Positions 58,464 to 64,000 of a stretch of 64,000 bases of DNA are shown here, piece by piece (position 1 is the stretch's first letter; every line of letters begins with the position of its first letter). The position numbers and the translations under genes were made by a program. This DNA comes from Garcia nutans (Eukaryota; Streptophyta; Magnoliopsida; Malpighiales; Euphorbiaceae), in contig CANTUV010000014.1 of the NCBI GenBank assembly GCA_947685225.1, forward strand, positions 8,556,001-8,620,000, written 5' to 3'. The notes below the pieces were generated by a model that ran no database searches, had not been told where the DNA came from, and was given only the letters and a program-made list of their open reading frames with translations.

Positions 58464-58471
58464 TTCAAAGA

Positions 58472-59300
58472 TTATATTAGCCAAATTATTGGGCCTTTGA
58501 CAAAAGAAAAAGAAAAATTTTAAAAATTTAAATTTATTATATTTATAAATTATTTATTAAAATACCATAATTTATAAATTATTTATTAAAATATCATATT
58601 TTTATTAGTTTATAATGAGTTTATTATAGATTTATTATAAGTTTATAAATTTTATATAGTTTATAATAAATTTATTATGAGTTTATTATGAATTTATAAT
58701 AAAATGACTAAAATATTCTTAATAAAAAAAGTAAAAATTTTAAAAAATATGATAGAAAGTGTCTTTTTTTTTTAGATTATTTGTTATTGTAGTCACCTCC
58801 TATGTACACCAACAAGTTGCACATTTAATATATAAAGATAAATTTTTTAGTTCAGCCAACAATATCTACATAATGGTGCACCATTTGTATTTTTTGTGAG
58901 TATTTGAATAACACTAAAATTATTCTTTGAAAAATGATATTCCTCCACCCTTTAATTCAACTTTCTCTCAGTCTAATAAAACTCACTAGAGTTTCGCTCT
59001 ATAAGCACAGATAATAGCTATCCAATGAGACTGAGAAGCCCTAAACCAATTTCTACACTCATCCTCGAACATCCTAACTTGCTAAATATTTTTTCTAAAA
59101 GCACCTCCAATGGAAAGAGACAAGTCTTTTTCCATTAAATTCCACTAAAATACCACATAAATATTTAATGAAAATCAAATAAACATAATTATTTTTATTA
59201 AAAATTATTAAAGTTATTAAAATTATTAAAATTATTTTTTTTATTTATGAAATTTATTTTTATTTATTTTTAATAGATTTGGCAGTTATCTATTAGTTGG
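58472..59300. other. AT-rich spacer
   Basis: Contains simple repetition of 'TTTATAAATTATTTATTAAA' (58540-58590) and TTTATTATRAGTTTAT words (58615-58690). No genes seen. Confidence 0.6.
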
Positions 59301-59349
59301 CCACCAAAGTGGGATGACCCCTCCTTGGAGGGACTATCCACTTTGGTGG
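59301..59349. repeat. Strong hairpin CCACCAAAGTGGGAT ... ATCCACTTTGGTGG
   Basis: Arms 59301-59315 and 59336-59349 are complementary apart from one base, and the loop contains a second small hairpin (CCCTCC/GGAGGG). It may be the core of a small decayed foldback element. Confidence 0.7.
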
Positions 59350-59362
59350 GACGAGGGACTTA

Positions 59363-59781
59363 GGGGGTGTTTGGTTTAGCTGATTGAGGCAGCTGATAGC
59401 TGTTTCAAGGCTCAAACAGCTGCTATAGGTGTTTGGTTAATTTTTTTATCAGCCGATGTTAGCTGTTTGAAGGCTCAAACAGCAGCTGTTTGAAAAAGCT
59501 CCTCCTCCTAGCTTTTTCTAAACAGCTGCTGATAGTTTTTTTATTTGACAATATTAACCCTGAATTATTAGATAATATTAATATCTGTAACCTTTGATTT
59601 AAATTTGAGTTTATTTAAAATTATACCCTTATTGGTCATTTTACACAATAACAACAACAGCTTACTATATTTTTACCAAACGCTCATTATTCATCAGCTA
59701 ACAGCTATCCGCAACAGCTACCAGCTACCAGCTATCAGCAACAGCTATCAGCTGCATGAAACCGCTAAACCAAACAGACCC
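59363..59781. mobile_element. Tourist-type (PIF/Harbinger) MITE, 419 bp
   Basis: Ends GGGGGTGTTTGGTTTAGC and, on the minus strand, GGGTCTGTTTGGTTTAGC. TSD TTA at 59360-59362 and 59782-59784. Internally it is rich in AACAGCT/AGCTGTT words (for example repeated CAGCTATCAGC), which extend the inverted symmetry. No coding sequence; the open frame 59605-59937 runs out of it and is accidental. Confidence 0.92.
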
Positions 59782-59784
59782 TTA

Positions 59785-60289
59785 TTCCCTTGGTCTCAGT
59801 CTCACACAGAGGGACTGGAATGGAAAAACCATCCCCAACTAAAAGCCTCATTTAAATTAATTATAATCCAACCTGCCTGTCGTTTGGTCCCAACCAATAA
59901 GCATTTTCTATCATTTATGACTTTTTGGTTAATGTAATATCAGCATTATTAGTTGCTTTAATAGCTCCTACCAAGTTAAAAATAATTCGAACTTCTATGC
60001 TAAGATGAAGATTTGGATTCTTGCTAAAAAAACTTTCATTCCTCCATTTTAATTTTACTCTTCCAATTGTTGTTGCTATCATAGAAAATATTATGATTAA
60101 AATTTTGTACATATTTTTTTAGAAAATATAAGATTTATTTTAATTCTATTTTTAAGAAAATATAAGATTTATTTTAATAAATTAAAATTATTTTAACAAT
60201 TATAAAAAATAAAGAAATAATTGTTTTCGTGACATTGACTGGTAGTTAATAAAGATTTACCTTTGATTAAAAACATAAATAAAACTTCA
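59785..60289. other. Spacer between MITE and Mutator-like element
   Basis: AT-rich. Nothing recognised on either strand except a short direct repeat of AGAAAATATAAGATTTATTTTAAT near 60121 and 60156 (core AAATATAAGATTTATTTTAA). Confidence 0.6.
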
Positions 60290-60299
60290 TTAATTTATT

Positions 60300-62011
60300 G
60301 GGTAAATTATACTGACAATCCCTCAAAAATACACAATGTAATGGCATGATTCCTAAATTTTAAAATGCTTCGATGTCGACCCTTGACTATCCAATTTTAT
60401 AGCAAAATGATCATTCTGTCTATTTCTCATCCAATCCCCTAACAGCAATCCCACATTGCTCCATTAATTATTGTGTCACCTCTGTGAAAAATAATATTTT
60501 TGCTTCATCAGCATTTTACTATGCATGGAAACCAAGAAACTCACCTACTCTTGCTCGTTTTCTCTCTTTTTCCTAGAAAAAAAAATCAAACTCATTTTCT
60601 TGAAGATTTTCGAAATTCGAATTTGAGATCTCCCAATTATAAATAATGAAGAAATCTAATTTCTTTGCTGCTTTTATGGTTGTCGCTTCTGCTGCTGTCA
60701 TATCTACTTCTTCCTCTTCAACTAATTTTAATTCAAGCTTTAGTTGTAATTCTAATTTGCAGTTTTCTCACGAGATAAACCTTGAGAATATAATTTAAAA
60801 AATTAATGGAGGTTTTTGGCCCAGCTCAAAAATAAAATAATTCATATTTTAACTAATAACAAATATATTTCTCATGAGGTAAGCCTTGAAAAGAAAGAAA
60901 AATTCAATATTTTTATGATTTTCTTTGTGTTTTGACAAAAATTCAAGCCTTTTTCTTTCTTTTCTTTTTTTTTTTTTCATTTTACTCTGTTTTCTTATTT
61001 TGTTGCTTTGTTATCCTCTGTTTTTCAATTAAGCAATTCATATTTGAGAAAAGCTTTGGTTTTAATGAAATCTTTTGGGTTTAATTATATATTATTAAGA
61101 CTAATCTTCTTTTCAAATTCCATAATTTTTTTTTAGGATTAATTTGTTTTTTGTTGTGATTCATGTGATTTTTAGCTTCCCCTACAGTATTCTCTAAATA
61201 TTAAATTTTACTGATTTTCCCATTAAATTAAATTTAAACTTCTTATGATTGATCGTTTGGATTTTTTGAAAATTGTTCAAAATTTTCTTGTAGGGAGCTA
61301 ATTCAAACAAAGTTCAACTTCTACATATAAATTTGCTCCAAAATTTGATGAGTTAAGATTCATTGAAACTTTAGTTACTTCTCACAGATGAAAGTATTCC
61401 TTCTAGTTTTCAGAACTTCATCATCATCATCATCACTAATTCTAATTTCCCATATATTTTTTCCTTTTTTTTGTATTTAGATGAAAAGGAAAGAAAAAGA
61501 AGAAATTATAAAGAAAGTCTTGACTTTTATTTTATTTTATTTTTTATTTTTCTTGGTTTGAAATGAATAGTAAAAAACTGCAAATGTTTGAGTCAAATTT
61601 TGTGACTGTATTCACACTAAAAATTTCACCCATTTTAAGGTTAAAATTTTTTTTCTGATTTGAATTGTCTTTTGATTTTTTACCATATAATGTTTGTGCA
61701 ATGACTTTTAATTTTTTACCACCACTATGAAAGAAGATGAAGATGCATCGATGCATACGGTATAAGTAAGAGCAAGTGAGTTTCTTAGTTTCTGTGCACA
61801 GTAAAATACTGATGAAGCAGAAATACTATTATTTACTAAGATGGCATGAGGATTAGTAGTGCCACATTAGATAACCGTTAAGGGGCTGAATGGTAAATAG
61901 ATAGAAGGATCATTTCGTTATAAAGCTGGATACTCAAGAGATGATATCAAAGTTTTTTAAAATTTAGAGATCACATCATTATATTATATATTTCTGAGGG
62001 ACTGTTTATCC
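60300..62011. mobile_element. Non-autonomous Mutator-like element (possible Pack-MULE)
   Basis: Left end GGGTAAATTATACTGACA; right end on the minus strand GGATAAACAGTCCCTCAG. The inverted ends stay alignable for about 250 bp (60300-60560 and 61755-62011), with shared blocks such as 'AATGATC.TTCT.TCTATTT' and 'TGCTTCATCAG.ATTTTACT'. A 9 bp duplication TAATTTATT flanks it (60291-60299 and 62013-62021). Long terminal inverted repeats and a 9 bp TSD define Mutator-like elements. There is no transposase; the 1.2 kb interior carries a signal-peptide-like ORF and looks like captured gene sequence. Confidence 0.85.
60646..60798 (+). CDS. Signal-peptide-like ORF carried by the Mutator-like element
   Basis: A 50-residue frame starting MKKSNFFAAFMVVASAAVIS: two lysines, then a hydrophobic core of about 15 residues and an A-S-A/V-I-S region fit for cleavage. 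A Ser/Asn-rich stretch follows, then 'CNSNLQFSHEINLENII' and a stop. The codon usage and clean N-terminus look like the first exon of a plant secretory-pathway gene. About 90 bp downstream (60868-60890) a near copy of its end, TTTCTCATGAG followed by GTAAGCC, suggests that the original exon ended at ...SHE and that the frame here runs into mutated intron. I do not recognise the parent gene. The ATG is the first in the region. Expression is not shown, and it may be only a fossil. Confidence 0.45.
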   Translation: MKKSNFFAAFMVVASAAVISTSSSSTNFNSSFSCNSNLQFSHEINLENII

Positions 62012-62172
62012 TTAATTTATTAGTTGTAATGTCAGCGTCATCCTTTGACTAAATTTTAGTCATAAAAAATTAAAATTCGCCAACTTGATTTTAAATTAAA
62101 AAAAAAAATCAAAACCAAATAATAATGAAACTATACATAATTGGAGGATGATAATTTTTAAGTAATAATTGA

Positions 62173-64000
62173 TAGGGGTGTAATTCGGTTGGCATGGAAT
62201 GGAAACGCCTCTATTTCAATTCCATTCCAAAATATTTCGGTATTTAGAATTTTATTCCATACCAATCTAAATATTATTCGGACTTAAAAATTTTGTTCCA
62301 TACCATTCCATTAAAATTCGGTATGGTATTCGGTAATTCCAAAATTTTTCCATCAAAACTAAAATTAGAATATATTTAAAATAAATCTGAAAATGGAAAC
62401 ATTATATATGTTTAAATTTCAAAGTAGCTAAATAAATTCATAAAATTATATCATTCAAGTTAAATTACTAAATAAGTACTTAATAATATTCTTTTTAAAA
62501 ACAAATACACTTAATAATTTAAGAAAAGCTTTTCATCTCAAGTAATCTTTTGAACCTCTATATCTTTCCAAAAAATTTCTTCACCGCATCATGGTAGTCT
62601 TGACAAATCTGAATATTGAAAAAAAAGAATAAATAAAAGGTTGTTAAAATTTGTATTAAATAAAATATTTAAATTAAAATTATGAAAATTATTATATGTA
62701 CCTTCCTCAAGTTGTTGAATATCTTCTTGTGATTCTTCATAATTGATTAGAAATGGACAAACACGAAGTCAATCTTGTGCACATATAAGAGCCTCCACAA
62801 CTTTAGGACTCAAAGAACTTCTAAAATTATCAAGTATACGACCTCCAGCACTAAAAGCAGCTTCAGAAGCAACAGTAGAAACAGGAATGGCTAACACATC
62901 ACGTGCCATCTCTGCAATTATTGGAAATCTAGAACCATTGTGCTTCCACCAAAGTAAAATATCAAATTCATTTACATCCTCAATGCAATCTTCTTCAAGA
63001 TATCTATCTAACTCAGATTTGATATACCCTATATTTTTCTCGCATTTATGCTTATTGTATTTTTCTTTCATTATTTGTCTTATTTTTTGAGAAGGTTGAA
63101 AACTATCCACCATATCATTAGAATGCAGATTTATTTTAGTAACTTGTGCCCCAACTTCATTTGTAGGTGAACCACCAGCACCCTTATACTCTTCAAACAT
63201 GCAATTAATTGTCTCTCTCACTTTTTTAAGAATACTAGATGAGGTATAACAATCAAACAATTGATTAAGACCCCATTCTAATAAGCTCATTTTGAAGCGA
63301 GGATCAAGTACAACTGAAATAAAAATCATCATGTTCATTTTTTCAAGCTTTCCCCAATACTTGTAGTACTTATCTTTCATTTTTTTCAGCCATAAAACTC
63401 ATGTTCAAATCAGAACTATTATTCAACTCATTCAAAAGAGCATCTACAGCAACCATCTAATGAAAAAAATTATTAGATGTGACATATAAAGAGCCAGAAA
63501 CACGCAAAGTCAACTCATAAAAATTTTCTAAGAAAATCACCAACCTACCAACATTAACCCAATCATCATCAGAAGGCTTTCCACCCCCATCTCTATCTTT
63601 TAACTCACTTTCATAACGAGTATCCTCTAAGTCATACCTATCAAATGCCTTTTTAAACTTGTAAGCAGCATCCAACATCATATAGGTAGAATTCCATCTA
63701 GTAGAAACATCAAGACACAATAATTTTTTACTTTGAATTTTCTCCTCTAATGCACATTTTTTGAACTTTTCCAATCTAGATGGAGATTGTTTCATATATT
63801 TTACAGCTTGTCGAACACGGAGAATTGATTCTTTTGCCTCATTCAATCCATCCCCAACCACTAAATTAATTATATGAGCCACACATCTCATGTGAAGAAA
63901 ATCACCTTTCAAGACACTACCACCCCAAGTATTAAGTCTAGTTCTCATATAATTGATTGTTGTATCATTCGAACTTGCATTATCAACTGTGATAGTAAAA
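62173..64000 (-). mobile_element. hAT DNA transposon, 3' part (continues beyond the window)
   Basis: The left edge TAGGGGTGTAATTCGG is a hAT-type terminal sequence. About 500 bp of A/T-rich subterminal DNA, including repeats of CCATTCCA/TTCGGTAT words, separates it from the transposase. The other end and the 8 bp duplication lie outside the window, so the boundary at 62173 is by terminal sequence alone. Confidence 0.7.
62700..64000 (-). pseudogene. hAT transposase (RICESLEEPER/zf-BED type), C-terminal two thirds
   Basis: On the minus strand from the window edge: 'TVDNASSNDTTINYMRTRL' (first catalytic Asp region), 'MRCVAHIINLVVGDGL' (C-x-x-H), 'LDVSTRWNSTYMMLDAAYKF'. An in-frame TAG at 63457-63459 follows 'SNNFFH'. 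The sequence continues 'MVAVDALLNELNNSS', then a frameshift in an A-run near 63380. The frame 63380-62769 has 'VVLDPRFKMSLLEW', then the hAT dimerisation domain 'PVSTVASEAAFSAGGRILDN' and 'LSPKVVEALICAQD'. TGA at 62769-62771 replaces the usual Trp. Coding similarity ends near 62705 at a possible splice donor. With only three lesions seen, this is the best preserved coding sequence in the window. The N-terminal BED zinc finger is outside it. Confidence 0.9.

Noticed and set aside
59605..59937. 110-residue plus-strand frame
   Set aside because: Starts in the Tourist MITE and runs into flanking DNA; no domain.

Overview
This 64 kb window is nuclear DNA from a flowering plant, most likely a eudicot; the species cannot be told from sequence alone. 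It is AT-rich and, as far as I can see, contains no host gene. It carries Ty1/copia, Ty3/gypsy, CACTA, hAT, Mutator-like and Tourist-like elements, most of them broken, nested in one another, and several reduced to solo LTRs. That is the usual look of pericentromeric or other gene-poor heterochromatin.

Layout. 1-3673: an internally deleted minus-strand gypsy-like element, with two LTR-like direct repeats around a gag remnant and a tandem-repeat leader. 3881-55130: a nest whose outer layer is an old minus-strand copia element. Its integrase pieces lie at 3881-4044 and 47267-47450, its gag at 47850-48260, its primer-binding site is split between 50325 and 54285, and its 5' LTR follows. A CACTA transposon (38516-47263, TSD TTA) and a plus-strand copia of SIRE-like organisation (4045-38510, TSD ATTTA) went into that integrase at the same position and now abut with no base between them. 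The copia gag was then hit by a Tat-lineage gypsy (6691-29219, TSD GTACT). The Tat 5' LTR received a reversed solo LTR of its own family (7699-12319), which in turn received a 2.6 kb chromovirus-like solo LTR (8666-11243, TSD ACTGT). A related 3.1 kb solo LTR (39780-42896, TSD AGTTG) sits in the CACTA. A 5'-truncated chromovirus-like piece (about 34340-37135) sits ahead of the copia 3' LTR. A 4.0 kb solo LTR (50326-54284, TSD CTAAT) splits the primer-binding site of the oldest copia.

55131-64000: AT-rich DNA with a hAT-type MITE (57422-58463, TSD TTCAAAGA), a Tourist-type MITE (59363-59781, TSD TTA), a Mutator-like element with roughly 250 bp inverted ends and a 9 bp TSD (60300-62011) that seems to carry a captured signal-peptide exon, and the 3' part of a hAT transposon whose transposase has only a few lesions and runs off the window.

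The most interesting element is the Tat gypsy. It encodes gag, protease, a G-patch segment, reverse transcriptase, two RNase H domains and integrase on the plus strand. On the minus strand, between integrase and the 3' LTR, it carries a plant-mobile-domain gene and probably a second antisense coding piece. Its LTRs also look recombinant. None of the large elements appears able to move: reading frames are broken and several catalytic residues are changed.
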